A DNA stretch of 64,000 nt from Selenomonas sp. oral taxon 920 (GTDB lineage: Bacteria > Bacillota > Negativicutes > Selenomonadales > Selenomonadaceae): the NCBI RefSeq assembly GCF_001717585.1, contig NZ_CP017042.1:471501-535500 (forward strand). Direction: 5' to 3'. Numbering within the stretch: position 1 is the stretch's first letter; each line of letters opens with the position of its first letter. Below, piece after piece: positions 30,898 through 40,347 of this stretch. The translations under genes and the position numbers were made by a program. Under the pieces are notes generated by a model. It ran no database searches, was not told where the DNA came from, and worked only from the letters and a program-made list of their open reading frames with translations.

Positions 30898-31512
30898 ATG
30901 CTATATGCTGTGATACTTCGTTTATTATGTCGCATGATAAATTTATGGGAACATATTCATAATAGGTTACAACAAAAACGTTGTATTGTGGGGAGTAACA
31001 CTAAGTTTTATCGACAATCCAAAATAATAAATATGTCAAATGAAAGTGATAATATTTTGATAGGGAGAGGAACCCATATTCGTGGAGAACTTTTAGTTTA
31101 TCCATATAGAGGAAAAATTCAAATTGGCGATGATTGTTATATTGGAGAGGGAACGAGAATTTGGTCTGAGAAGAGGATTTCTATTGGCGACCGCGTGCTA
31201 ATTGCACACAATGTCGATATACATGACTCTAATGATCATCCGGTAGAAAAGAAAGCACGGCATAATCATTTCTTATCTATTATAAAAAACGGTTTTCCTA
31301 AAAATTTTGATCTGAATGGTCAGGAAATTTGCATTAAGGATGATGTATGGATTGGATTTGGTGCATGCGTCATGAAAGGTGTAACAATAGGAGAAGGTGC
31401 AGTGATCGCCGCTCACGCTGTTGTGATTAGGGATGTTCCACCCAGTGTCATTGTCGGTGGAAATCCAGCTCAGATTATAAAAAAATTGTCGGATGACCAT
31501 CCGTTGGAGTGA
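30898..31512 (+). CDS. Left-handed beta-helix acyltransferase (hexapeptide repeat)
   Basis: This 204-residue trimeric-type acyltransferase has hexapeptide repeats such as IQIGDDCYIGEGTRIW, ISIGDRVLIAHNVDIH and CIKDDVWIGFGACVMKGVTI. The catalytic His is in DSNDHPVEKKARHNHF, and GGNPAQIIKKL is the common C-terminal end. The family moves acetyl or other acyl groups from CoA (or ACP) to sugar hydroxyls or amines, as in WcaF, NeuD and maltose acetyltransferase. The next gene is a second enzyme of the same family, 7 bases away. The sugar acceptor is unknown. AT-rich. Confidence 0.86.
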   Translation: MLYAVILRLLCRMINLWEHIHNRLQQKRCIVGSNTKFYRQSKIINMSNESDNILIGRGTHIRGELLVYPYRGKIQIGDDCYIGEGTRIWSEKRISIGDRVLIAHNVDIHDSNDHPVEKKARHNHFLSIIKNGFPKNFDLNGQEICIKDDVWIGFGACVMKGVTIGEGAVIAAHAVVIRDVPPSVIVGGNPAQIIKKLSDDHPLE

Positions 31513-31518
31513 GAATAT

Positions 31519-32142
31519 ATGTTAAGAGCATTTCTGCAATGGTTACGAAAACGATTGGGATATGATATACATAGAGAAATTGATCGACATCCCTATTTCG
31601 TAAAAATAGGAAAAGCATCTTCGTTTATGGATAGTGCACGTATTGATTGCCGTATTGATCATGGTAAACAACGTGTTTCTATTGGGGATGATTGCATCTT
31701 AGGGTGCACGTTTGTCTTTGAGTCTGACCAAGGCTTTGTCTCTATAGGAGATCGTTCCTTTATCAACAGTGGAACGTGGCTGATTTCGCGCAGTAAGATT
31801 GAAATTGGTAATGATGTAACCATTGCTTGGGGGGTTTGCATTTACGACCATGACTCACATTCCTTGGATTGGCGGGATCGGGTTGAAGATATTCGTCAGC
31901 AAAATGAAGATTTTCATGCAGGAAGAAATTTCATTGCAAACAAAGATTGGTCTAAGGTGAATACTGCACCAATTAGGATATGTGATAAGGCTTGGATTGG
32001 CATGAATGCGATCATCTTAAAAGGTGTTACGATTGGCGAAGGCGCAGTTGTTGGCGCTGGTGCCGTGGTAACACATGATGTGCCTGCATGGATTGTTGTG
32101 GCAGGAAATCCGGCGTGTGAGGTGAAAAAACTGCAGCATTGA
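31519..32142 (+). CDS. Left-handed beta-helix acyltransferase (hexapeptide repeat), second copy
   Basis: This 207-residue protein has repeats [37 protein letters not shown] and [19 protein letters not shown], ending [24 protein letters not shown] carries the catalytic His. It shares only the family frame with its neighbour at 30898, so it probably acts on a different position or sugar, not a recent duplicate. The two genes are 7 bases apart. The acyl donor is not determined. Ends 12 bases before an epimerase start. Confidence 0.86.
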   Translation: MLRAFLQWLRKRLGYDIHREIDRHPYFVKIGKASSFMDSARIDCRIDHGKQRVSIGDDCILGCTFVFESDQGFVSIGDRSFINSGTWLISRSKIEIGNDVTIAWGVCIYDHDSHSLDWRDRVEDIRQQNEDFHAGRNFIANKDWSKVNTAPIRICDKAWIGMNAIILKGVTIGEGAVVGAGAVVTHDVPAWIVVAGNPACEVKKLQH

Positions 32143-32153
32143 GGAGGGATTGG

Positions 32154-33083
32154 GTGAAGCACATTTTGGTGACAGGTGCCTATGGTTTTATTGGAAGGTA
32201 CACAGCAAAAACCTATCATAATGCTGGCTTTTACGTCATTGGATTGGGACATGGAACATGGAGTGTATCTGAGGCAAAAGTATGGGGAATTGATGAGTGG
32301 CACAATGCTGATGTTAACATGGATTCGCTTCAAAGCTATGCTTCTGATGTGGATATTATCATTCACTGTGCAGGCAGCGGATCGGTCGGCTTTTCTCTGT
32401 TCAATCCAATGAAGGATTTTGAGCGAACGGTTTGGACAACGCATTATGTGCTCGAATACATTCGTGTTTTCTCTCCACAGACACGACTGCTGTACCCATC
32501 CAGTGCGGCAATTTACGGCAATCAAGAGATGCTTCCGTTGACGACGGACATGACGCCTAATCCGATTTCTCCCTATGGCGTGCATAAAAGCATCGTGGAA
32601 GAGCTGTGTGACATGTATGCGAAGCAATATGGGGTTCGTGCTGCGGTGCTTCGGTTGTTTTCGGTATACGGGAACGGTCTGAAAAAACAGTTGCTGTGGG
32701 ATGCTTGCAGCAAGCTGTCACAGGGCATCAATACCTTTTGGGGGACCGGTGAGGAGACGCGGGACTGGGTTCATGTTTCCGATGTGGCGCAGGCATTTCT
32801 AATTGCAGGGGAAAAGGCATCGTCCAAATGTCCCGTTGTCAATGTGGGAACGGGTCATGCAGTGAAGATCAAAGAGGTTTTGGGCATCCTTTTTGAAGCT
32901 TATGGGGCGCAAGAGCGGCCGGCCTTCGGTGGAGAAGTCAATGCAGGGAATCCAAATCATTATGTGGCGGATGTTGCTGCGGTGTCCGAATGGGGATGGC
33001 ATCCGTCTGTCGATTTGACACAAGGGATTAGAGAGTATGTAAGGTGGTATCGGGAGTATGGTGACCGTAGCATTCGTGCTTGA
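32154..33083 (+). CDS. NAD-dependent sugar epimerase/dehydratase
   Basis: This 309-residue extended SDR has ILVTGAYGFIGRYTAKTYH for cofactor binding, YPSSAAIYGNQEM for the active-site Ser/Thr, and ISPYGVHKSIVEEL with the Tyr-x-x-x-Lys pair. It matches nucleotide-sugar epimerases and reductases in general; the substrate is not specific from sequence. The start is GTG 32154: the GAGGAGG at 32141-32147 is well spaced and would lie inside a longer TTG start at 32139. It runs 26 bases into the next gene in another frame, which looks like natural overlap and not an error. Confidence 0.83.
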   Translation: MKHILVTGAYGFIGRYTAKTYHNAGFYVIGLGHGTWSVSEAKVWGIDEWHNADVNMDSLQSYASDVDIIIHCAGSGSVGFSLFNPMKDFERTVWTTHYVLEYIRVFSPQTRLLYPSSAAIYGNQEMLPLTTDMTPNPISPYGVHKSIVEELCDMYAKQYGVRAAVLRLFSVYGNGLKKQLLWDACSKLSQGINTFWGTGEETRDWVHVSDVAQAFLIAGEKASSKCPVVNVGTGHAVKIKEVLGILFEAYGAQERPAFGGEVNAGNPNHYVADVAAVSEWGWHPSVDLTQGIREYVRWYREYGDRSIRA

Positions 33084-34203
33084 CCTATCGAACAACTGGC
33101 TTGGCGGAGTAAATTACTATCGGAATCTCCTTACTGCGATTTCGCGATATGCATCGGACTCTATTCGTGTCAAGGTGTTTCTCCCCGAAGGGCAGGATAT
33201 GGATGCGTTTCGTGATCTGTCAAAGAATATCGAGTTTGTATCTGTATCATTTCCTGCACGATGGACACTTCCTTGGTTCGTGCGAAAACTGGGGATGAAA
33301 TTTTTTCATGAAGATCGATTTCTGGCGCGGCATCTTCGTTGTCATGGTGTCGGAGTTCTCTCCCATGCGCCGGATTCCGTTCGGTGTTCGGGAGTAAAAA
33401 ATATCGCATGGATTCCGGACTTTCAACACAAGTATCTGCCGGAATTTTTTTCAAAAGAAGAGCTTTCTGGACGAGATGCAGAATTTGAGCATATAGCAGA
33501 ATGTATGGATAAGGTGATCCTCAGCAGTGAGACCGCAAAGGCTGATTTTATAAAATATTACCCACAGTATAAAGAAAAAGCATGTGTCCTGCGTTTTGCT
33601 CCCGTTTTGGATTTTGATTCGCCCAAACAGGTGAATTTGGTTGAGGAGAAATATGGCATTACAGGAAAGTATTTCTTTTTGCCGAATCAATACTGGAAAC
33701 ATAAAAATCATAAGGTGGTTCTAGAAGCACTCCGTATTCTAAAGGAAGAAGGAAAGTTTGTCCGCGTCGTATCAACGGGGAATACGCATGATTATCGAGC
33801 ACCGGGACACTTTGCTGCGATCGAAGCGTTCGTTAAGGAACACGAACTCAGCGACCGATATTTGATCTTGGGCATGATTCCCTATGCAGATGTGCAGGCC
33901 TTGGCAGAGGGCTCTTTGGGGTATATCAACCCTTCGTTTTTTGAAGGGTGGAGTACCACAGTAGAGGAGGCAAAATATCGGGGGAAACCGATACTGCTGT
34001 CAGATCTGAAGGTACACAGAGAGCAAGCACCGTCGAAAGGTGTGTTTTTCAATCCAAAAGATCCTGAAGATTTAGCGAAGAAGATGTGGGATATGTTGCA
34101 GCAGCCGGCACTGGATGAAGACGTTGAGGTATTGAAGAGAAGAAATGAGACAGCTCTTCAAAAATTTGTACAGGACTATGTTGAGATCGTGCTGTCATCA
34201 TGA
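33058..34203 (+). CDS. Family 4-type glycosyltransferase
   Basis: This 381-residue GT-B transferase has an N-terminal GGVNYYRNLLTAISRY motif and a C-terminal donor domain with YFFLPNQYWKHKNHKVVLEA and INPSFFEGWSTTVEEAKYRG, the GT4 E-x7-E-like signature (glutamates in FFEGWSTTVEEA). It overlaps the epimerase by 26 bases in a different frame. It is the last glycosyltransferase of the locus, just before the acyl-modification module. The donor may be the product of the epimerase upstream, by inference from coupling. Confidence 0.82.
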   Translation: MVTVAFVLDLSNNWLGGVNYYRNLLTAISRYASDSIRVKVFLPEGQDMDAFRDLSKNIEFVSVSFPARWTLPWFVRKLGMKFFHEDRFLARHLRCHGVGVLSHAPDSVRCSGVKNIAWIPDFQHKYLPEFFSKEELSGRDAEFEHIAECMDKVILSSETAKADFIKYYPQYKEKACVLRFAPVLDFDSPKQVNLVEEKYGITGKYFFLPNQYWKHKNHKVVLEALRILKEEGKFVRVVSTGNTHDYRAPGHFAAIEAFVKEHELSDRYLILGMIPYADVQALAEGSLGYINPSFFEGWSTTVEEAKYRGKPILLSDLKVHREQAPSKGVFFNPKDPEDLAKKMWDMLQQPALDEDVEVLKRRNETALQKFVQDYVEIVLSS

Positions 34204-34239
34204 AAAATGCTCTTGTGGATAGAAAGGAGAGAACCGTAT

Positions 34240-35550
34240 ATGTTATCGGTACATCATAAAGGACAGAATATATACAATCTGGCAAAAAAGATATTCCCGT
34301 ATTGCAGAAGTATCACGGGAGGGGGCGTTCGCTGTACGTTTGCGGATTTGAAGGAATATATTGAAACCGGAACCAATGCTCAACTGCATATTCACGAAAT
34401 TCCCTCGGGTACGCCTGTTTTTGACTGGACAGTTCCAAAGGAATGGCGTATTCAGGAGGCCTATATTGAGGATGAGGCGGGAAACCGTATTGTTGATATG
34501 CAGGAAAATAACCTGCATGTTATGGGGTATTCAACCCATGTGGATCGTTGGGTGGATCTGGATGAACTGAAGGAGTATATCTATACAGAGCGGAACCAGC
34601 CCAACGTAATCCCCTATGTTACATCCTACTACAAGGAGCGTTATGGGTTCTGTATGAGTGAATGTCAAAAAGATACACTTGCTCATGGGAAGTATCACAT
34701 GTATATCGACAGTGAGCTGTTTGACGGTGTATTAAATTATGCAGAGGCAGTTATCCCAGGTGAGATGGAGCAGGAGATTTTCTTCTCTACCTACATCTGT
34801 CATCCGTCGATGGCAAACAATGAATGCTCGGGTCCCGCACTTGCGGCGGAGCTGATTCGGTTTGTTGCAAGTATGGAACGGCGCAAATACACTTATCGTT
34901 TTATCTTTATTCCAGAAACGATCGGATCGATCAGCTATATGAGTACGGAAGATCATCTGGCTCATATGAAGGCGACAATGCTAGCCGGCTTCAATCTCTC
35001 TTGTGTCGGTGATGATCGAGCCTATTCCATTGTGGAGACGAGGTATGCTGACACACTTGCGGATCGGGTGCTGAAGAATGTGCTGCGCTACCATGTGGAC
35101 GACTATACGACGTATTCTTTTTTGGAGCGTGGTTCAGATGAACGCCAGTACAATGCGCCTGGTATCGATTTACCTGTTGTATGCTACTGCCGCTCTAAGT
35201 TTGGAGAATATCCTGAGTATCATACATCAGCGGATGATATGACACTGGTCTCCCCAGAGGGCTTTCAGGGCAGTTATGAGGTCATGACGCAAGTCATTCA
35301 GACACTAGAAGCCAACGAAAAATATCAGATGATGGTTCTCGGTGAACCGCAGCTAGGGAAACGCGGTCTGTATCCAACGGTTAGTCAGAAGGGCAGTTAT
35401 GATGGGATCGCGGCAATGGTGGATTTCATTGCCTATGCAGACGGGAAGCATGATCTGATAGAGATCAGTGAGCGAATCGGAGTATCTGTAAATCAATTGA
35501 TCCCTATTATTCGGCGATTAAAAGAGGCTGAATTGCTACGAGTAGTATAA
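34240..35550 (+). CDS. DUF4910/DUF2172 aminopeptidase-like protein with C-terminal winged helix (Cj1295-like)
   Basis: This 436-residue protein resembles the DUF4910 (DUF2172) family, which has an aminopeptidase-like fold. Seen are IFPYCRSITGGGVRCTFADL, STYICHPSMANNECSGPALA with likely metal ligands, and YSFLERGSDERQYNAPGIDL. The last 55 residues (IEISERIGVSVNQLIPIIRR) look like a small winged helix. I recall that Campylobacter jejuni Cj1295, of this type, is required to put di-O-methylglyceric acid on pseudaminic acid of flagellin. A role in acylating the Pse-type sugar here is therefore attractive but inferred. ATG 34240 has AAGGAGAG upstream; an in-frame start at 34207 is weaker. Confidence 0.78.
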   Translation: MLSVHHKGQNIYNLAKKIFPYCRSITGGGVRCTFADLKEYIETGTNAQLHIHEIPSGTPVFDWTVPKEWRIQEAYIEDEAGNRIVDMQENNLHVMGYSTHVDRWVDLDELKEYIYTERNQPNVIPYVTSYYKERYGFCMSECQKDTLAHGKYHMYIDSELFDGVLNYAEAVIPGEMEQEIFFSTYICHPSMANNECSGPALAAELIRFVASMERRKYTYRFIFIPETIGSISYMSTEDHLAHMKATMLAGFNLSCVGDDRAYSIVETRYADTLADRVLKNVLRYHVDDYTTYSFLERGSDERQYNAPGIDLPVVCYCRSKFGEYPEYHTSADDMTLVSPEGFQGSYEVMTQVIQTLEANEKYQMMVLGEPQLGKRGLYPTVSQKGSYDGIAAMVDFIAYADGKHDLIEISERIGVSVNQLIPIIRRLKEAELLRVV

Positions 35551-35579
35551 AAATTGTCTAGGTCATAGGAGCATTCTTT

Positions 35580-37010
35580 ATGCAAGGGGCATTCTCTCAT
35601 ATTTTGCAGCTGTTGGATTCGATTCCACCAGGGCATGTTGTTCTTAATGACAACATTTGTGAAAGAAAATATACCAATGCTGAGTTTTCTGCTGCAGTAA
35701 ATTTCCTGTCCGCCTATATGAAAGAACATATGGCAGATGAGGTTCTTATTTGTGCAGATAACTCTGCAGAACTTGTAATCTTATATTTTGCGGGGCTTTT
35801 TTCAGGGAAAGTGATGGTCCCGATTGATCCAGAAAAAGAAATCGGAGAGATCCAGCGGATCAGGGAGCTGCATTCTGCGGCTTTTTTCTTGGACAATAAT
35901 GCAGTCCAGAAGCTCGTGTCTTTCCCAGTATATGCAGAAAAAAAATCCACGCGGCTTTTATGGGAACGCGTGGATTTTGACAAACTTTTTTTAATCACCT
36001 ATACTTCTGGGAGTACAGGAATGCCGAAGGGCGTTCGACATACGGCGTCGAATTTGTTTCATGCGGCGTATGAGTTTGGCATCATGCTCAAATATGATCA
36101 CCGCACGGTCATGGGACATTGTATGCCGATGACCTATATGGCCGGCATATTGAATACCGTCATCATGCCGTATCTTATGGGCGGCTGTATTGTCGTACTT
36201 CAGCGTTTTTCGATGAAAAGTTCGTTTTCCTTTTGGGATAATATCAAGAAGGGCTCGGTTAATACACTATGGTTATCCCCGACCATGCTTCGCATTGCCA
36301 ACATGATGGATAAGCGCGCCGCGATGAAGGCGTATCTGCATGAGCATAACGTAAGGATCAGTGTCGGAACAGCGCCATTGGATAAAAATCTGCGGGATGA
36401 AGTGGAAGGAAAATATGGCATCCGGCTTTATCAAAGCTATGGACTCTCGGAAACCCTGTTCATTTCGACGGAAATTCCAGAGGAGTATATATCAAGACAT
36501 ACGGTTGGGCGACTTTTACCTAGCGTAAAAATTCGCTGTTCCGAGGATGGTGAACTGCAGATCAGTGTGCCTTGGATGTTTCTAGGGTATACCAATGAAG
36601 ACACGTCCCTCTATATGAACGATGAATTTTATTTGTCAGGTGATCTTGGGCGGTTTGATGACAATGGAAATCTCGTCATTGCAGGACGAAAAAAAGAGGT
36701 CATTGTTAGAGGTGGTTATAATGTCAATCCGAGAGATATTGAAAACACCGTACTCGAACAGGAAGATATCTCTGAGTGCGCCGTTACCTCTGCGTTGATT
36801 CGCGGCGAAGAAATGATTGTATGTTGCTACGTTGCTGCTAGGGAATACGGCATAACAGACATTAACCATATGATTGTAAGCGTACTTGGTAAACACAGCA
36901 AAATAGATTTTCTTGAGCGTATGAGGTCACTTCCCAAGAATCTGAACGGTAAAGTAGATAAACGTGCGATTGCAAACATTGTGGAGGAGCAATATGATAC
37001 TAAAGTTTGA
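35580..37010 (+). CDS. AMP-forming acyl/aminoacyl ligase (ANL superfamily)
   Basis: This 476-residue adenylating enzyme has the P-loop-like LITYTSGSTGMPKGVRHTAS near residue 140, the aromatic motif RLYQSYGLSETLF, YLSGDLGRFDDNG and a C-terminal RKKEVIVRGGYNVNPRDIE, ending in LPKNLNGKVDKRA with the catalytic Lys. It activates a carboxylic acid as AMP ester and loads it on a carrier, probably one of the two acyl carrier proteins in the module. The acid is unknown. It has the size of DltA-like and other stand-alone ligases. It overlaps the next gene by 17 bases. Confidence 0.87.
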   Translation: MQGAFSHILQLLDSIPPGHVVLNDNICERKYTNAEFSAAVNFLSAYMKEHMADEVLICADNSAELVILYFAGLFSGKVMVPIDPEKEIGEIQRIRELHSAAFFLDNNAVQKLVSFPVYAEKKSTRLLWERVDFDKLFLITYTSGSTGMPKGVRHTASNLFHAAYEFGIMLKYDHRTVMGHCMPMTYMAGILNTVIMPYLMGGCIVVLQRFSMKSSFSFWDNIKKGSVNTLWLSPTMLRIANMMDKRAAMKAYLHEHNVRISVGTAPLDKNLRDEVEGKYGIRLYQSYGLSETLFISTEIPEEYISRHTVGRLLPSVKIRCSEDGELQISVPWMFLGYTNEDTSLYMNDEFYLSGDLGRFDDNGNLVIAGRKKEVIVRGGYNVNPRDIENTVLEQEDISECAVTSALIRGEEMIVCCYVAAREYGITDINHMIVSVLGKHSKIDFLERMRSLPKNLNGKVDKRAIANIVEEQYDTKV

Positions 37011-37629
37011 TCATATTTCATTCTCGTGTTCCAGTGAAGTGGAGGCGGCGAGGTATGTTCCCGCACATTACATAGAGGTTTTTCGGGACATAGAACTCAA
37101 TAATATTCCGTGTAAGATGAAGTATTTGAAATTTAAGAGTCCAAAGCATAATATTATTATGCTCGCTCCAACTGCTCCGAATGGCCGAGGCATTCCGATC
37201 GAAATCACCCAATATCCGGAGGTTCTTCCGAACACGAAAACCTTATCATTCAAGGATGATACGATCTTTTGGGAAGTTTCTGACATACCGGCTGCCCACA
37301 GATTTTTTCTTTCTCTTGGAGCAAAAGAGGCAAACAATATGAAACATTTGGTTCTATCTCCGTTTTTGGATAAAAACAAGATTTTTATTCAACTCTCTGA
37401 GAATTCTATGTGTGCGAGAGAGCCTTTTCTGGATATTGCCGGATTTTCATCGATCGGGATCTTTGTCGATAATATCCAAAAACATCTGGCTCAATGTGCT
37501 GCCGCCGGTTTTCCAATCTCGGAGATATCCCCTATCAAAGTACAAGAACGATGGATGAATATTGCATTTGCTGAAGGAGAGAATGGGGAATTGGTAGAAT
37601 TGATTTCTATCAAGAAAGAGAGGGCTTGA
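36994..37629 (+). CDS. VOC-family protein
   Basis: This 211-residue protein has two beta-alpha-beta-beta-beta units of the vicinal-oxygen-chelate (glyoxalase/methylmalonyl-CoA epimerase) superfamily: ILKFDHISFSCSS at the start and SSIGIFVDNIQKHLAQCAAA in the second half, ending IAFAEGENGELVELIS with a probable metal-binding Glu. ATG 36994 follows GGAGGAG and overlaps the ligase gene; an earlier in-frame start lacks support. It may epimerise or isomerise the acyl precursor. Function by context only. Confidence 0.72.
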   Translation: MILKFDHISFSCSSEVEAARYVPAHYIEVFRDIELNNIPCKMKYLKFKSPKHNIIMLAPTAPNGRGIPIEITQYPEVLPNTKTLSFKDDTIFWEVSDIPAAHRFFLSLGAKEANNMKHLVLSPFLDKNKIFIQLSENSMCAREPFLDIAGFSSIGIFVDNIQKHLAQCAAAGFPISEISPIKVQERWMNIAFAEGENGELVELISIKKERA

Positions 37630-37630
37630 T

Positions 37631-38281
37631 ATGAAGATCATCGATCTTAGCTACACCATAGATAAGAACTGTATGACGTGCGGCACACCGTGGCACGAAA
37701 AAGTAAAGCTTGCGCCGCTTGGAACGCTTGCGACGGTGGGAAGAAATACGCATAGCATAACGCTGGGCAGTCATACGGGAACACACATGGATGCCCCACT
37801 GCATTTTTTGGATAGGACGGCAGGAATCGATCAGGTTGATTTGGACAAAATCTGTGGTTCATGCCAGGTTGTCAATATGACACATAAAGGTACGGGAGAT
37901 ATTGTTTCCCTGCAGGATGTAAAACCCCTTGCTGTAACAAAACGGATGCTGTTTCGTTTCGATTGGTTCCGCCACTGGCAGACCACACAGTTTTACAAAG
38001 ATTTTCCGTTCTTTTCGGAAGATGCTGCGCGGTATCTCGTCGATGGCGGTATGCGTGTTCTTGCACTCGATACACCATCTCCCGATACCGGAGCTGCAAT
38101 CGGAAAAATGGACGATTCACCCGTACATAAGATTCTCTTGAAATCGGATGTGACGATTATTGAATATTTGACGAATACGGATCAGCTTGATCTCACGAAG
38201 TCTCATACAATCTTTCCGCTTCCCTTGAAACTAAGGGATTGTGACGGTGCTCCGTCAAGAGTAATTGTGCTGGAGGAGTAA
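37631..38281 (+). CDS. Cyclase-family metal hydrolase (kynurenine formamidase-like)
   Basis: This 216-residue protein has the metal-binding signature GSHTGTHMDAPLHF (HxGTHxDxPxH), the hallmark of the cyclase/formamidase-like family (PF04199), plus VLALDTPSPD. Members hydrolyse amides or esters or close rings on polyketide-like chains. Here it lies one base after the VOC gene and 2 bases before an acyl carrier protein, so it probably acts on the acyl group. Complete length for the family. The exact reaction is unknown. Confidence 0.82.
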   Translation: MKIIDLSYTIDKNCMTCGTPWHEKVKLAPLGTLATVGRNTHSITLGSHTGTHMDAPLHFLDRTAGIDQVDLDKICGSCQVVNMTHKGTGDIVSLQDVKPLAVTKRMLFRFDWFRHWQTTQFYKDFPFFSEDAARYLVDGGMRVLALDTPSPDTGAAIGKMDDSPVHKILLKSDVTIIEYLTNTDQLDLTKSHTIFPLPLKLRDCDGAPSRVIVLEE

Positions 38282-38283
38282 AG

Positions 38284-38529
38284 ATGAACCACTTGAATTG
38301 GGTCATACATTGGTTTGCTGCACATGGAGCTGCCGAGGCTGCAATCAAGGAGCACCTCGACGAGAATTTTTTTGATTTGGGATACATTGACTCGTTTGCC
38401 TTTATTACGTTGATGTCCGACATTGAGGACGAATTTGGCGTATCTTTTGACAACGATCGGTTTCAGGATCGCGCTTTTTCCACTATTCGTGGTCTTGCCA
38501 AGGCTTTGGCAGAGGAAGCAGAAAAATGA
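38284..38529 (+). CDS. Acyl carrier protein 1
   Basis: This 81-residue protein has the acyl carrier fold with LGYIDSFAFITLMSDIEDEF; Ser37 in DSF is the expected phosphopantetheine site. DSF instead of DSL is common in stand-alone carriers of secondary pathways. It is acidic as expected. It overlaps the next acyltransferase-like gene by ATGA, suggesting that the carried acyl group is passed to that enzyme. Loading is likely by the AMP ligase at 35580 or the FkbH-like protein at 40808. Confidence 0.87.
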   Translation: MNHLNWVIHWFAAHGAAEAAIKEHLDENFFDLGYIDSFAFITLMSDIEDEFGVSFDNDRFQDRAFSTIRGLAKALAEEAEK

Positions 38530-39305
38530 GGGGAGATTATACGACTCAAGATATCACAAAAGCGCTTATGGATATTGGGATCGACAAGGGGGATGATGTG
38601 TTCATTCACAGCAACCTCGGATTTTTTGGTGTTTTGGAGGGATGCCGTTCTGCCGATCAGCTTTGTGAGATGTTCCTGACTGTAATTCGATCAGTCATCG
38701 GGGATGAGGGAACTGTTGTTACACCAACATTTTCGTATTCTTACTGCCATAATGAAGTGTATGATCCCTATCAAACAAAGACAAACTGTGGTATGCTGTC
38801 CGAGTATATGAGAAAAACATATCCGAATAATCGCACGTTAGATCCGAATTTCTCCGTATGCGGTGTTGGAAAGCATATGGCAGAGTATATGCAGAGCAAT
38901 ATCCATGAGGCTTTTGGGAAGAGTTGCTTTTGGGATAAATTTATGCAGCATAACGGCAAGATTATCTGCATGAATTTTGATTCCGGATCTACCTTTATAC
39001 ACTTTATCGAGCGGAACAATAATGTTTCTTATAGATATAATAAAGCGTTCAATGGAAAGACAATAATCCATGGTATTGTAAAAAAAGATTATGCCGTACA
39101 TTTTGTGTTTGACGGAGCGGATGATGCCCCGTCTATGGAACGTGTTGATGAACTATGTAAGGCACAGAATGTGTCGAAGCAGGTGAATCTGGGGAAGGGA
39201 ACAATCCTAGCGTTTTCGACACAGAAATACTACGATTTTTTCACAGAATTGCTGAAAGTGCGCCCAAGAGTTTTTTGCGTCAAGGAGTCGCTTCCCGATG
39301 AATAA
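38526..39305 (+). CDS. AAC(3)-family-like N-acyltransferase
   Basis: This 259-residue protein resembles the aminoglycoside 3-N-acetyltransferase fold (antibiotic_NAT): DDVFIHSNLGFFGVLEG corresponds to the VHSSL region, followed by GTVVTPTFSYSYC, NFSVCGVGKHMAEYM and FGKSCFWDKFMQHNGKIICM. Such proteins in glycan loci acylate amino sugars and do not give drug resistance. It is coupled to acyl carrier protein 1, so an ACP-bound acyl donor is likely. It is a candidate for the acylation that PseH normally performs. It overlaps the aldolase gene by 8 bases. Confidence 0.8.
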   Translation: MRGDYTTQDITKALMDIGIDKGDDVFIHSNLGFFGVLEGCRSADQLCEMFLTVIRSVIGDEGTVVTPTFSYSYCHNEVYDPYQTKTNCGMLSEYMRKTYPNNRTLDPNFSVCGVGKHMAEYMQSNIHEAFGKSCFWDKFMQHNGKIICMNFDSGSTFIHFIERNNNVSYRYNKAFNGKTIIHGIVKKDYAVHFVFDGADDAPSMERVDELCKAQNVSKQVNLGKGTILAFSTQKYYDFFTELLKVRPRVFCVKESLPDE

Positions 39306-40347
39306 TAAATTTGAGATCATGGATGTTACCTGCCGTGATGGCAGCTATGTTGTCAAGTTCCAGATGTCCACTGCAGATGAGAAACACATCTGTCAAGGAG
39401 TAGAGGATCTAGGCTTTCACTATACAGAGATCGGCCATGGGATGGGGCTTGGTGCTGACCGTATTAAGAAATGGGAGGCACTTCATAACGATGAAGAGTA
39501 TCTGAAATGTGCGCAAAAGAATCTGCATCGTATCAAATATGGCATATTCTGCATCCCTGGCATTGCCGAACTGGATGATATTAAACTGGCAGCAGATTAT
39601 GGGTGTAGCTTTATTCGTATTGGCTGCAATGTAGAAGACATTGACAAGACGGAAGCCTATATCAAAGAAGCAAAGAGGCTGGGGCTCTATGTTGCATCAA
39701 ACTACATGAAGTCCTATGCATCGTCATTGGAAGAATTTCAGGATGCAGTGCGGAAATCAGAGTCGTGGGGCAGTGATTTGGTCTATATTGTAGATTCTGC
39801 CGGTGGCATGCTGCCGTCCGATGTGGAGCGATATTTCAATGCCATCAAGCAGATCAGCAATATCAAGACAGGCTTTCATGGGCATAATAATATTGGGATG
39901 GCACTCGCAAATAGTTTGTATGCCGTCGAGCTTGGGATTGACTTTATCGATTGCTCCCTGCAGGGACTAGGAAGAAGTGCGGGTAACACATCTCTGGAGG
40001 AACTCACCATATGCCTGCAGAAAATGGGCTGTGATCTCCATGTTGATGAAATAAAAATGCTGTTGCTCAGTAAAAAGTATGTCTATCCTCTGGTGAAGAA
40101 TCGTGGAATCAACCCTATTGATGTAGAATGCGGCATCTCCGGATTTCACAGCAGTTATTTGCAGGAAATTCATAAAGTCTCTGCTGCCTATGAAGTAAAT
40201 CCGCTGATGCTCATTCGAGAGTACTGCAAATATGATCAGGTAGGCATGAATGTCGATACGTTGAAGGAATTGGCCGGGAAACTGCCGCAGGATCATGAGA
40301 GCGGGATGTTGCTTGATTTCTTTAACTACTTTGGTGGTGAACAGTGA
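39298..40347 (+). CDS. DRE-TIM aldolase (HMG-CoA lyase-like / 4-hydroxy-2-oxovalerate aldolase-like)
   Basis: This 349-residue TIM barrel starts EIMDVTCRDGSYVVKF, with the D-x-x-x-R-D-G metal and substrate motif of HMGL-like enzymes, and has VYIVDSAGGMLPSDVERYF and TGFHGHNNIGMALANSL with the HxH metal ligands. These enzymes make or break C-C bonds next to a keto group. Relatives often occur in O-antigen loci with acyl carrier proteins. Here it could build a branched or hydroxylated acyl chain. Its stop overlaps a GTG-started remnant ORF. Confidence 0.82.
   Translation: MNNKFEIMDVTCRDGSYVVKFQMSTADEKHICQGVEDLGFHYTEIGHGMGLGADRIKKWEALHNDEEYLKCAQKNLHRIKYGIFCIPGIAELDDIKLAADYGCSFIRIGCNVEDIDKTEAYIKEAKRLGLYVASNYMKSYASSLEEFQDAVRKSESWGSDLVYIVDSAGGMLPSDVERYFNAIKQISNIKTGFHGHNNIGMALANSLYAVELGIDFIDCSLQGLGRSAGNTSLEELTICLQKMGCDLHVDEIKMLLLSKKYVYPLVKNRGINPIDVECGISGFHSSYLQEIHKVSAAYEVNPLMLIREYCKYDQVGMNVDTLKELAGKLPQDHESGMLLDFFNYFGGEQ

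Noticed and set aside
33058-33083. A possible frameshift between the epimerase and the GT4 gene because they overlap by 26 bases
   Set aside because: Both proteins are complete in length and motifs; overlap in different frames is normal in this locus.
38526-39305. Aminoglycoside resistance gene
   Set aside because: The AAC(3)-like protein is coupled to an acyl carrier protein within a glycan locus, so a biosynthetic role is much more likely than drug resistance.
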